A stretch of DNA of 35,844 nt, from the NCBI RefSeq assembly GCF_002893625.1, contig NZ_PKMZ01000016.1, positions 1-35,844 of the forward strand. The letters run 5' to 3'. A program made the position numbers and the translations under genes. Positions 1 to 7,657 of this stretch are shown here, piece by piece; position 1 is the stretch's first letter; the number at the start of each line of letters is the position of its first letter. The notes below the pieces were generated by a model that did no database searches, was not told the DNA's origin, and was given only the letters and a program-made list of their open reading frames with translations. This DNA is from Mangrovicella endophytica (GTDB lineage: Bacteria > Pseudomonadota > Alphaproteobacteria > Rhizobiales > Rhizobiaceae).

Positions 1-115
1 CGAACTGGGCGCTGTCGGTGATGTTGCAGCCCTTGGCCGCAAGATAGGTGGAGATCGCGGCGATGATGCCGCGGGTCGACGGGCAGGCGACCGTCAGGCA
101 GATTCTGTTCATCAT
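1..115 (-). CDS. purU: Formyltetrahydrofolate deformylase PurU, N-terminal fragment (partial)
   Basis: The gene enters from the left edge; only the first 38 or so codons are present. The translation begins MMNRICLTVACPSTRG and continues IIAAISTYLAAKGCNITDSAQF. This is the N-terminal ACT-type regulatory domain typical of PurU, including the CxSTRGI and GCNI-DS-QF signatures. PurU hydrolyses 10-formyl-tetrahydrofolate to tetrahydrofolate and formate in the cytoplasm. Two adjacent ATG codons (113-115 and 110-112) are possible starts; a GGGA lies 6-9 bases upstream. The catalytic formyltransferase-like domain lies outside the window, so activity cannot be judged. It is not obviously linked to the neighbouring LuxR gene. 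Confidence 0.85.
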   Translation of the reverse strand, partial: MMNRICLTVACPSTRGIIAAISTYLAAKGCNITDSAQF

Positions 116-360
116 CGACATTCCCGAAACCCTATCGCTGCCAAGCCTGCGATGCGGCAGCGCTTGAGCGCCCGCATCGTCGATCAGCCTATCTCCTAGC
201 CGACCGGCATCAGGCGCGCATAGCGACACCGGCGGGATCATAGAGCGACGGCGCAATCACCCGCGCCGCCCGGCCGCAAGCCGCGATATGCAGGCTCAAG
301 AGGTGCAGGGTCGTGAGGGCCAAACGGCCAGATGCGGACGGCCGGGAATGAGGCAGCCTG
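116..360. other. Intergenic region between purU and the LuxR-solo gene
   Basis: Both flanking genes are on the minus strand, so this holds the purU promoter and the 3' end of the luxR transcript. A short inverted repeat (GGCC, AAAC loop, GGCC at 318-329) is the only hairpin I see, and it has no T-run. Reading frames here are short and lack recognisable protein content. Confidence 0.4.
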
Positions 361-1137
361 TCAGTCGAGCAGGCGGTAATGGGCGGCGCGCGCCATCAGC
401 TGCGCCTTGTTACGCGCATCGAGCTTGCGGGCGGCGGCGCTCAGATGCATCAGCACCGTCGGCTCGGAGCGGCCGATCTTCAGCGACACTTCCTTGGCCG
501 AGAGGCCTTCGGCGGAGAAGCGCACGCATTCGCGCTCGCGGGGCGTCAGCCGCACGGCACGGCACTGCCGCTCGCCGGGGCCGAACAGCGGCTCGACCGA
601 TTCGTGCAGGACATGGGCCAGGATTGCGAAGTCGCCGAGGAACTCCTGCGCCTCGCGGTCGAAGTCGTGCGCAGCGTCGTGACGGATTCCGGTGACCGTC
701 GCGCAATCGCCGCCCGGCAGGTGGATCGGCACCGTCATGCCGCAGGTGATGCGGCTGTCATGAACGTAATCGACCACCGGCGCATGAATCTCCGTCAGCG
801 TCCGCCCCAGCACGGTGCGGTCCTCGCTTCGGTAGCTCCACACGAAGGGTTTGGCAGAGCGCAGCGCCAGATGCTGCACCGGATCGATTTGGTAGAAGCC
901 GCTGTCCGACCACAGCGCCACCATGTCGGCAGGCACGCCGCGCATGCCGAAGAAGGAGGGCGTGATCAGTTCGCCGCGATGCGAATAGGTCACCGGCGTA
1001 TAGTCGTAGATGAGGGCCGTCAGGCCGAGAGGATCCATCTCGGCCTTCGCGCGATCGAGCATCGCGTCGATCGTGCCGGCTTCGCTCAGACGCTCTTCGT
1101 AATCAGCAATATGCCGTGCCATCAACGACTTTGCCAT
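361..1137 (-). CDS. LuxR-family solo regulator, plant-responsive (OryR/PsoR/PipR) type
   Basis: A 258-residue regulator with an N-terminal autoinducer-binding domain (about residues 20-175) and a C-terminal LuxR helix-turn-helix (about 192-250: LTPRERECVRFSAEGLSAKE, then a TV..HL..A..KL pattern). Counting back from the invariant Asp-Pro (D85-P86), the residues equivalent to TraR Trp57 and Tyr61 are Met72 and Trp76; Trp100 (TraR W85) and the Gly of CGMTVPI are kept. Met/Trp at these two positions is the recognised signature of the plant-associated LuxR solos, which respond to plant compounds rather than acyl-homoserine lactones. No luxI synthase gene is in the window. The gene is divergent from a proline iminopeptidase gene, the hallmark context of this subfamily. 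An alternative start is Met6 (codon at 1120-1122). It probably activates pip and the downstream transporter. Confidence 0.88.
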   Translation of the reverse strand: MAKSLMARHIADYEERLSEAGTIDAMLDRAKAEMDPLGLTALIYDYTPVTYSHRGELITPSFFGMRGVPADMVALWSDSGFYQIDPVQHLALRSAKPFVWSYRSEDRTVLGRTLTEIHAPVVDYVHDSRITCGMTVPIHLPGGDCATVTGIRHDAAHDFDREAQEFLGDFAILAHVLHESVEPLFGPGERQCRAVRLTPRERECVRFSAEGLSAKEVSLKIGRSEPTVLMHLSAAARKLDARNKAQLMARAAHYRLLD

Positions 1138-1285
1138 CGGCTGCCAAAGGATGAAGCATGTTCACATTCTAGGCGGCATGAGGCAAGTTCTTCCGCGGGC
1201 GGACCTATGGATTCTGATAGCTTACGGCTCGGTCTCTCCGCGGCGTAGTGTCGTAGCCAGTTCCTTGGCACAACGGATGACGTGC
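1138..1285. promoter_or_regulatory. Divergent luxR / pip promoter region
   Basis: About 140 bases separate the regulator start from the iminopeptidase start, so the promoters for both genes must lie here. I find no canonical lux box (CTG-N10-CAG). The best dyad is GCCA-N6-TGGC at 1256-1269, only a few bases upstream of the pip start. A second small dyad, ATGT-TC-ACAT, is at 1158-1167. Either could be the binding site of the LuxR solo, but both are short enough to occur by chance. Confidence 0.35.
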
Positions 1286-2179
1286 ATGTGGCGTGAGATC
1301 GAACCCGACGAGGTCAGGACCGTCGACACTCCCGACGGCAAGGTCGTGACCTATTCCTTTGGCTCGGGCGACGACGTCGTTCTGCTGCTGAATGGCGGCC
1401 CGGGCCTGCCCTGCGACTATCTCCGGGACTCGCATTCCTGCCTCATCGACCAGGGCTACCGCGTCGTTGCCTTCGACCAGCTCGGCACCGGCAGGTCCGA
1501 CCGGCCGACCGATCCGGCCCTCTGGACGATCACGCGCTATGTCGAAGAGGTCGAGGCGGTGCGCCAGGCGCTCGGCCTCGGCAAGGTGCATCTGATTGGT
1601 CAGTCCTGGGGCGGCTGGCTGTCGGTGGAATATGCGCTGACATATCCCGATGCTCTCAAGACGCTCGTCCTGGAGAACACCGCCGCCGACATTCCCCACC
1701 TCGTCGGCGAGCTGAATCGCCTGCGCGAGGCGCTGGGCTCCGAGACCGTCGCGATGATGCTGCGCCATGAGGCGGAGGGCACGCTGGACCATCCCGAGTA
1801 TCAGGGTGCCATCACCGTCCTGAACTACCGCCATGTCTGCCGCCTTGCCGACTGGCCGGCGCCGGTGCGCCGCTCGCTTGAGGACTGGAACATGGGTCCG
1901 TACGGGACCATCCAGGGGCCAAACGAGTTCACCTATACCGGCAATCTGAAGGACTGGAACCGCATCCCCGACATGCACCGGATCACCGTGCCGGTGCTGA
2001 TCACGGTCGGCCTGCATGACGAGCTGACCCCGGCCTGCGCCATGCGCATGCACCAGGCCCTCCCCGACGCCGAGATCAAGGTCTTTCCGAACTCCAGCCA
2101 CATGCCCTTCTTCGAGGAGCCGCACGCCTTCTTTCCCGTTTTGATCGATTTCCTCGAACGGCGCGGCGGCCGGGCGTGA
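1286..2179 (+). CDS. pip: Proline iminopeptidase (alpha/beta hydrolase, S33 family)
   Basis: About 297 residues in the alpha/beta-hydrolase fold. Landmarks are the oxyanion-hole motif NGGPGLP (the family's HGGPG), the nucleophile elbow GQSWGG, a downstream Asp in HDELTP, and the catalytic His in NSSHMPFFEEP. GGPG plus GQSWGG is diagnostic of prolyl aminopeptidases, which release N-terminal proline from small peptides. The genes paired with OryR/XccR/PipR regulators belong to this family and act on small amides or peptides. I chose ATG 1286 (MWREIEPDE) because homologues I recall begin there; ATG 1277 and an upstream ATG at 1151 are in frame but add residues unlike the family. It lies divergent from the LuxR solo and 31 bases before the peptide-importer genes, so it probably processes what the importer brings in. 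No secretion signal is visible, which suggests cytoplasmic action. Confidence 0.88.
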   Translation: MWREIEPDEVRTVDTPDGKVVTYSFGSGDDVVLLLNGGPGLPCDYLRDSHSCLIDQGYRVVAFDQLGTGRSDRPTDPALWTITRYVEEVEAVRQALGLGKVHLIGQSWGGWLSVEYALTYPDALKTLVLENTAADIPHLVGELNRLREALGSETVAMMLRHEAEGTLDHPEYQGAITVLNYRHVCRLADWPAPVRRSLEDWNMGPYGTIQGPNEFTYTGNLKDWNRIPDMHRITVPVLITVGLHDELTPACAMRMHQALPDAEIKVFPNSSHMPFFEEPHAFFPVLIDFLERRGGRA

Positions 2180-2210
2180 GGAGCCGAGCGACGAGAGCGC
2201 CTTAAGAGAG

Positions 2211-3149
2211 ATGCACCGCTACCGCTTCGTCCTCCAGCGACCGCTGCAGCTGATCCCGGTGCTGTTCGGGATCAGCCTGATCACCTTCGTGCTGGTGCGT
2301 TCGATCCCGGGCGATCCTGCGCGGCTCATCCTCGGCACGCGAGCGACGCCGCAGGCGCTCGCCGCTGTCCGGGCGCAGTTCGGTCTCGATGAGCCGTTGT
2401 GGACGCAGTACCTCTACTTCCTCCGCAATCTCTTCCAAGGCGAGATGGGCCGCTCGATCCTCTACAAGGTCGACGTCCTCGGTCTCGTCGCCGCCCGCAT
2501 CGAGCCGACGCTGGTGCTCGTCTTCGGCGCCGTCCTCCTGTCGCTCCTGATCGCCGTGCCACTCGCAGCACTCTCGGCGCGCCGGCAAGGAACGCTGGTC
2601 GATTCCAGCGTGCGCTTCTTCTCCACCGCCGGGCTCGGCCTGCCGAACTTCTGGCTGGCGATCATGCTGATCATCCTCTTCAGCGTCGCGCTCGGCTGGT
2701 TTCCGGTGTCCGGCTACGGCCGCACGCTCACCGACAAGCTGCACCACATGGTGCTGCCGTGGCTCACCGTGGCGCTGTCGCTCTCGGCCGTCCTGACGCG
2801 GAGTCTGCGCGCCAGCCTGATCGCTGAGATGCGCTCCGACGTCGCGCTGGCGGCGCGGGCGCGCGGCATTCCGGAAGGCGCGATCTTCCGCCGCCATGTC
2901 CTGCCGAACTCGATCCTGCCGACGCTGAACCTCCTGGCCGTCAACATCGGCTGGCTGATCGGCGGCACCGTCGTCGTCGAGCAGGTCTTCGCCATTCCGG
3001 GCATGGGCCAGCTGCTGGTGCGGGCGATCTTCTCGCGCGACTACATGGTGGTTCAGGGCGTCGCCATGGTGTTCGCGATCGCCACCGTGCTGGTGAACTT
3101 CCTCGCCGACATCCTGACCGTGACGGTCGATCCGCGGGTCAAACTGTGA
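2211..3149 (+). CDS. Peptide/nickel-type ABC transporter permease (DppB family)
   Basis: A 312-residue inner-membrane permease. It begins with a hydrophobic segment (LQLIPVLFGISLITFVLVR) followed by the family motif IPGDPA. It ends with the cytoplasmic EAA loop (RARGIPEGAIFRRHVLPNSI), which contacts the ATPase, followed by more membrane segments. This order is typical of DppB/OppB. A purine-rich AAGAGAG sits directly before the ATG. The gene follows pip by 31 bases and its stop overlaps the GTG start of the next permease (GTGA), which indicates translational coupling. With its neighbours it forms a complete importer for di/oligopeptides or similar small amides. Confidence 0.93.
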   Translation: MHRYRFVLQRPLQLIPVLFGISLITFVLVRSIPGDPARLILGTRATPQALAAVRAQFGLDEPLWTQYLYFLRNLFQGEMGRSILYKVDVLGLVAARIEPTLVLVFGAVLLSLLIAVPLAALSARRQGTLVDSSVRFFSTAGLGLPNFWLAIMLIILFSVALGWFPVSGYGRTLTDKLHHMVLPWLTVALSLSAVLTRSLRASLIAEMRSDVALAARARGIPEGAIFRRHVLPNSILPTLNLLAVNIGWLIGGTVVVEQVFAIPGMGQLLVRAIFSRDYMVVQGVAMVFAIATVLVNFLADILTVTVDPRVKL

Positions 3150-4018
3150 GCGTCGCCGTCCCCTCGCCGGCGGCTGCCATCGCGGCGCCGAGAGGCAAGC
3201 GATCACGGCGCATTGCCGGCCTGCCGGCGCCGCTCGTGGCGGGACTGGGGCTTCTGGCTCTCTTCCTGCTGCTGGCGCTCAGCGCGGACCTCATCGCACC
3301 CTATGATCCGATCTTCCAGGATGCGGCGGCGCGCCTTGCTCCGCCCTCGTTCGCCCATCCCTTCGGCACCGACAATTTCGGCCGCGACATCCTTTCGCGC
3401 GCCATCTTCGCCGTCCGGATCGACCTGCAGCTCGCCATCCTCGGCGTCGTCTTCCCCTTCGCGATCGGGACCGTCGTCGGCACGATTGCCGGCTATTTTG
3501 GCGGCCTCGTCGATACCGTCTTCATGCGCATCGTCGACGTCGTGCTGGCCTTTCCTTTCCTTGTCCTGATGCTGGCGATCATCACCATCCTCGGACCGGG
3601 GCTGCAGAGCTTCTTCATCGCCATGGCGCTGGTCGGCTGGGTCTCCTACGCCCGGCTCGTGCGGGCGCAGATCCTCGTCCTGAAAACCAGCGACTTCGCG
3701 GTGGCCGCGCGCTCGCTCGGCTTTTCGCATCCGCGCATCATGTTCCGTCACCTCCTGCCGAACGCGCTGACGGCCTCGATCGTCTTCGCCATGTCCGACT
3801 GCGTGCTGGTGCTTCTGTCCGGTGCAGCCATTTCGTATCTGGGGCTCGGCGTGCAGCCGCCTGCCGCCGAATGGGGCATCATGGTCGCGGAGGGCCAGGG
3901 CTTCATCGCCAGGGCCTGGTGGATCTCGGCCTTTCCAGGCCTTGCGATCGTCGCCCTCGCCTTCGCCTTCAGCCTCGTCGCCGACGGGCTCGGCGAGCTG
4001 CTGGGCCAGCGGACATGA
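3146..4018 (+). CDS. Peptide-type ABC transporter permease (DppC family)
   Basis: A 290-residue permease with the N-terminal OppC segment (one transmembrane helix, then HPFGTDNFGRDILSR, the conserved DppC/OppC motif) and later membrane helices. The EAA-type loop reads ARSLGFSHPRIMFRHLLPNA. The start is a GTG whose last two bases lie in the preceding TGA, and its own stop overlaps the next ATG (ATGA). The first 25 residues are Ala/Pro/Arg-rich and precede the first helix. It pairs with the DppB-like protein to form the membrane channel of the importer beside the LuxR solo. Confidence 0.93.
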   Translation: MSVAVPSPAAAIAAPRGKRSRRIAGLPAPLVAGLGLLALFLLLALSADLIAPYDPIFQDAAARLAPPSFAHPFGTDNFGRDILSRAIFAVRIDLQLAILGVVFPFAIGTVVGTIAGYFGGLVDTVFMRIVDVVLAFPFLVLMLAIITILGPGLQSFFIAMALVGWVSYARLVRAQILVLKTSDFAVAARSLGFSHPRIMFRHLLPNALTASIVFAMSDCVLVLLSGAAISYLGLGVQPPAAEWGIMVAEGQGFIARAWWISAFPGLAIVALAFAFSLVADGLGELLGQRT

Positions 4019-5013
4019 CGGCCCTGCCGCTGCTGGACGTCCAGGGTCTGAGCGTGTCGCTCCATGACGGCCGCGAAACGCGGCACATTGTCGACGACCT
4101 CTCCTTGCAGGTCGGCGAGGGCGAAATCCTTGGTCTCGTCGGCGAGAGCGGCTCGGGCAAGACGGTTGCCTGCCGCGCGCTGATGCGGCTCCTGCCGGAG
4201 GCGCTTTCCATCTCGGCGCGTCGCATCACACTTGCCGGCGACGAGCTGGCGAGCCTCGGCGTAGCGGATTTCGCCAGGGTGCGTGGCCGCGGCATCGGCA
4301 TGATCTTCCAGAATCCGGCAAGCCATCTCGACCCGGTGATGCGCATCGGGGCGCAGATCGCCGAGACGATCCGCTTCGCCAGGGGCGCCAGCCGGCGCGA
4401 GGCCAAGGCGGAGGCGATCGAGCTCCTGCGCCAGGTCGGCATCCCCGATCCGGCCCGACGTGCCGAGGCCTTCACGCACGAATTCTCCGGCGGCATGCGC
4501 CAGCGCGCCATGATCGCCGTCGCGCTCGCCTCGAACCCGAAGCTGCTGATCGCCGACGAGCCGACAACGGCGCTCGACGTCACCGTGCAGGCGCAGATCC
4601 TGCGTCTCCTCACCGAGCTGCGCGATCGCCGCGGCCTGTCCATCATCTTCGTCACGCACGATCTCGGCGTCGTCTCGCAGCTCTGCGACCGTATCGCCGT
4701 CCTCTATGCCGGCCGCATGTGCGAGATCGGCCCCAAGCGGGCGATCCTCGGCCGCCCGCGCCATCCTTACGCGGCGGGGCTCATCGCCTGTCAGCCGGCG
4801 GCCGGCGCGACACTGACGCGACTCAGGACGATCGAAGGCCAGCCGCCCTCTCTCCACGCCATGCCTTCGGGCTGCCGCTTCAACCCGCGCTGCCCGAACG
4901 CGCAAGGAGACTGCCGCTCGGTGCAGCCGCCGCTCGACCCCGTCGAGCCTGGCCATCTCGCCGCCTGCTTCCATCAGGTCGGCACGACCCCGCGCCTTGG
5001 ATGCGCGGCATGA
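4015..5013 (+). CDS. Peptide ABC transporter ATP-binding protein (DppD/OppD family)
   Basis: A 332-residue ATPase. Walker A is GESGSGKT, the signature is FSGGMRQRAMIAVAL, Walker B is LLIADEPTTALD, and the switch histidine lies in FVTHDLG. The C-terminal oligopeptide/dipeptide extension (CRFNPRCPNAQGDC, then a later Cys near LAACF) is the Cys-rich tail found in DppD/OppD. The start at 4015 was chosen because ATGA overlaps the previous stop and the sequence reads directly into the ATPase fold; a longer in-frame reading from 3871 runs through the permease gene and is not credible. It hydrolyses ATP to drive uptake through the two permeases. Confidence 0.93.
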   Translation: MTALPLLDVQGLSVSLHDGRETRHIVDDLSLQVGEGEILGLVGESGSGKTVACRALMRLLPEALSISARRITLAGDELASLGVADFARVRGRGIGMIFQNPASHLDPVMRIGAQIAETIRFARGASRREAKAEAIELLRQVGIPDPARRAEAFTHEFSGGMRQRAMIAVALASNPKLLIADEPTTALDVTVQAQILRLLTELRDRRGLSIIFVTHDLGVVSQLCDRIAVLYAGRMCEIGPKRAILGRPRHPYAAGLIACQPAAGATLTRLRTIEGQPPSLHAMPSGCRFNPRCPNAQGDCRSVQPPLDPVEPGHLAACFHQVGTTPRLGCAA

Positions 5014-6044
5014 GCGAGGCCCCGCTCCTCGAAGTTGACGATGTCACCGTGCGCTTTCCGGCGCCGGGCGGCGGCCTCCTCGGTCTGTCCCGCCGCGAGG
5101 TGAAGGCGGTGAACGGCGTCTCGCTGACCGTGCGGCGTGGCGAGACGATCGGCATTGTCGGCGAGAGCGGCTCGGGCAAGTCGACGCTCGGACGTGCCAT
5201 CCTCGGCCTTGACCCGGTTACGTCCGGCCACGTGACCTTCGACGGCGCGCGCGTCTCCGACGGCCGACGCGACGTCCTCGCCGGTCTCAGACGTCGCACC
5301 GCCATGGTGTTCCAGGATCCCGCCAACTCGCTCAATCCGCGCCTCACCGTCGCCGAGACGCTGACAGAGGTGCTGCGCGTCCACGCCAAGGTCGCCCGCG
5401 GCGCCGAGGCGGCACGTGTCGCCGAGCTCATGCGCCTCGTCGGCCTCGATCCGGCGCTCGGCAGCCGCCGTCCGCGCGATCTCTCGGGTGGTCAGTGCCA
5501 ACGTGTCGGCATTGCTCGCGCACTGGCGGTGGAGCCCGATCTCGTCATCGCCGACGAGTGCATCGCCGCTCTCGACGTCTCGATCCAAGGCCAGATCATC
5601 AATCTCTTCCTCGACATGAAGGAGAGGATCGGCCTGACGCTGATCTTCATCGCGCATGATCTGGCGGTGGTGCGCCGGCTCTGCGACCGCGTCGCCGTGA
5701 TGTATCTCGGCCGCATCGTCGAGGAAGGTCCGACGGAGGCCGTCTTCGCCGCGCGGCGCCACCCCTATACGGCGGCGCTGATCGCCGCGATCCCGGAGAT
5801 CGATCCGGACCTCCGCCTGCCGGATGCGCCGATGGGCGGTGAGCCGCCGAGCCCGTTGTCGCTGCCGCCCGGCTGCGCCTTCCATCCGCGCTGCGCCTAT
5901 GCCCAAGAAACCTGCCGCACCGGCGAGCCGCCAACGCTGCGGCGGCAGGACGATCATGGCTGGGCCTGCATCCTGCCGCCCGGCACGCTTTCTTCCCCGG
6001 CCGCATCGACCCTCGGCCGCCAACCCCAGGAGCTGTCCGCATGA
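5010..6044 (+). CDS. Peptide ABC transporter ATP-binding protein (DppF/OppF family)
   Basis: A 344-residue second ATPase of the importer. Walker A is GESGSGKSTLGRAILGL, the signature is LSGGQCQRVGIARAL, and the C-terminal CAFHPRCAYAQETC tail is the oligopeptide-transport extension. Walker B/D-loop reads LVIADECIAALDVSIQ: the catalytic Asp-Glu is intact, but the usual DEPTSALD is DECIAALD. The ATG at 5010 overlaps the preceding TGA, which fixes the start. The stop in turn overlaps the start of the binding-protein gene, so the four transport genes from 3146 to 6044 are all chained by 4-base overlaps. Confidence 0.93.
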   Translation: MSEAPLLEVDDVTVRFPAPGGGLLGLSRREVKAVNGVSLTVRRGETIGIVGESGSGKSTLGRAILGLDPVTSGHVTFDGARVSDGRRDVLAGLRRRTAMVFQDPANSLNPRLTVAETLTEVLRVHAKVARGAEAARVAELMRLVGLDPALGSRRPRDLSGGQCQRVGIARALAVEPDLVIADECIAALDVSIQGQIINLFLDMKERIGLTLIFIAHDLAVVRRLCDRVAVMYLGRIVEEGPTEAVFAARRHPYTAALIAAIPEIDPDLRLPDAPMGGEPPSPLSLPPGCAFHPRCAYAQETCRTGEPPTLRRQDDHGWACILPPGTLSSPAASTLGRQPQELSA

Positions 6045-7552
6045 CCCGTACACGCGCCCGCCTGCTTGCAGCCACGCTGCTGTCGGCTCTCACTCTCGGC
6101 ACCTCGATCGCGGAAGCGGCCGGCGTCCTCACGATCGGACGGCGCGAGGATTCGACCACCTTCGATCCGATCGCCACGGCCCAGAACGTCGACAACTGGG
6201 TCTATTCCAACGTCTTCGACGTGCTGGTGCGCGTCGACAAGACCGGCACCAAGCTCGAGCCCGGAATTGCCGAGAGCTGGACCATTTCCGAAGACCGGCT
6301 GACCTATACGTTCAAGTTGCGCGACACCACGTTCTCCGACGGCTCGCCGCTGACGGCCGAGGATGCGGCCTTCTCGCTGCTGCGCATCCGCGACAACCCG
6401 GCCTCGCTCTGGGCCTCGTCCTACTCCATCGTCGACACGGCGGTCGCGAGCGATCCGCGGACGCTCGTCGTCAAGCTGAAGGAGCCCTCCACGCCGTTCC
6501 TCGCCTCGCTGGCGCTGCCGAACGTCTCGGTTCTGCCGAAGAAGATCGTCGAGGAGAAGGGCGAGGAGTTCGCCTCCGCCCCGATCGGCTCTGGCGCCTT
6601 CAGCGTCAAGGAATGGATCCGCGGCGACCGGGTGATCCTGGAGAAGAACCCGAACTACTGGGAAGCCGACAAGGTGAGCCTCGACGGCGTCGAGTGGATC
6701 TCGGTGCCCGACGACAACACCCGCATGCTGAACGTTCAGGCGGGCGAGCTGGACGCTGCGATCTTCGTGCCCTTCTCGCGCGTCGAGCAGCTGAAGCAGG
6801 ATAAGAACCTGAAGGTCTCGCTCGACACCTCGACCCGCGAAGATGCGCTGCTCATCAACCACGAGCACGGCAAGCTCGCCGACAAGGCGGTGCGCGAGGC
6901 GCTCGACATGGCGATCGACAAGCAGGCGATCGTCGATGCCGTGACCTTCGGCATCGGCACGGTCGCCAACTCCTATGTGCCGAAGGGCGCGCTCTACTAC
7001 TACGCCGACAACCTCCAGCGTCCGTACGACCCGGAAAAGGCCAAGGCGATGCTGGCGGAGGCCGGCGCCAGCGACCTGACGCTCGACTACAACGTCAAGG
7101 CCGGCGACGAGGTGGACGAGCAGATCGCCGTCTTGGTGCAGCAGCAACTCGCCAAGGCCGGCATCACGGCCAATATCAACAAGGTCGATCCGGCGTCGCA
7201 GTGGGACATGTTCGTTGCCGGCGACTACGACATCTCCGTCGGTTACTGGACCAACGACGTGCTCGACCCCGACCAGAAGACGACCTTCGTCCTCGGCCAC
7301 GACACCAACATGAACTACATGACCCGCTACAAGAGCGACAAGGTGAAGGCGCTCGTCGCCGAGGCGCGCGTCGAGGCCGATCCGGCCAAGCGGGAGGCGA
7401 TGTATGTGGAGCTGCAGAAGACCGCCAAGGCGGACGTCAACTGGATCGACCTCTACTACAGCCCCTACATCAACGTGACGCGCGCCAACATCGAAGGCTT
7501 CTACCAGAACCCGCTCGGCCGCTTCTGGCTGGAGGACGTCAAGAAGAACTGA
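6041..7552 (+). CDS. Periplasmic peptide-type solute-binding protein (SBP family 5)
   Basis: A 503-residue precursor. The first 28 residues form a Sec signal peptide: basic MTRTRAR, hydrophobic LLAATLLSALTLGTSIA, and a likely cleavage in AEAAG. The mature protein has the SBP-5 hallmarks: an early TFDPIATAQN segment, YTFKLRDTTFSDGSPLTAED (the conserved F-LR-g-F-dG-p-tA-D block) and the middle ALDMAIDKQAIVDAV segment. Proteins of this family capture peptides, but also opines, nickel or small amides, so the ligand is not fixed by sequence. Start ATG overlaps the preceding stop. In PipR-type loci the binding protein is needed for response to the plant-derived signal; by analogy this one may gate signal entry for the LuxR solo. 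Hairpins follow the stop. Confidence 0.92.
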   Translation: MTRTRARLLAATLLSALTLGTSIAEAAGVLTIGRREDSTTFDPIATAQNVDNWVYSNVFDVLVRVDKTGTKLEPGIAESWTISEDRLTYTFKLRDTTFSDGSPLTAEDAAFSLLRIRDNPASLWASSYSIVDTAVASDPRTLVVKLKEPSTPFLASLALPNVSVLPKKIVEEKGEEFASAPIGSGAFSVKEWIRGDRVILEKNPNYWEADKVSLDGVEWISVPDDNTRMLNVQAGELDAAIFVPFSRVEQLKQDKNLKVSLDTSTREDALLINHEHGKLADKAVREALDMAIDKQAIVDAVTFGIGTVANSYVPKGALYYYADNLQRPYDPEKAKAMLAEAGASDLTLDYNVKAGDEVDEQIAVLVQQQLAKAGITANINKVDPASQWDMFVAGDYDISVGYWTNDVLDPDQKTTFVLGHDTNMNYMTRYKSDKVKALVAEARVEADPAKREAMYVELQKTAKADVNWIDLYYSPYINVTRANIEGFYQNPLGRFWLEDVKKN

Positions 7553-7605
7553 GGTCTCAAGCTCTGGAGACCATCAGCGCTGCGCCGTCCGTCCGGGCGG
7601 CGCAG
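7553..7605 (+). terminator. Two hairpins after the peptide-importer operon
   Basis: Directly after the stop, GGTCTC (7553-7558) pairs with GAGACC (7567-7572). Further on, CTGCGCCGTCC (7580-7590) pairs with GGGCGGCGCAG (7595-7605) across a GTCC loop, an 11-bp stem with one G-T pair, followed by TCGTTTG. The T-run is weak, but the position between convergent genes and the strength of the stem support transcript termination, possibly in both directions. Confidence 0.65.
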
Positions 7606-7657
7606 TCGTTTGGGCCGGAAGCTGCTGTCTCCAATAAGGCCTTCCACCCTGCGCGCG

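Noticed and set aside
288-695. Plus-strand frame overlapping the LuxR gene
   Set aside because: Arg/Ala-rich shadow frame without conserved motifs; the LuxR frame on the other strand is clear.
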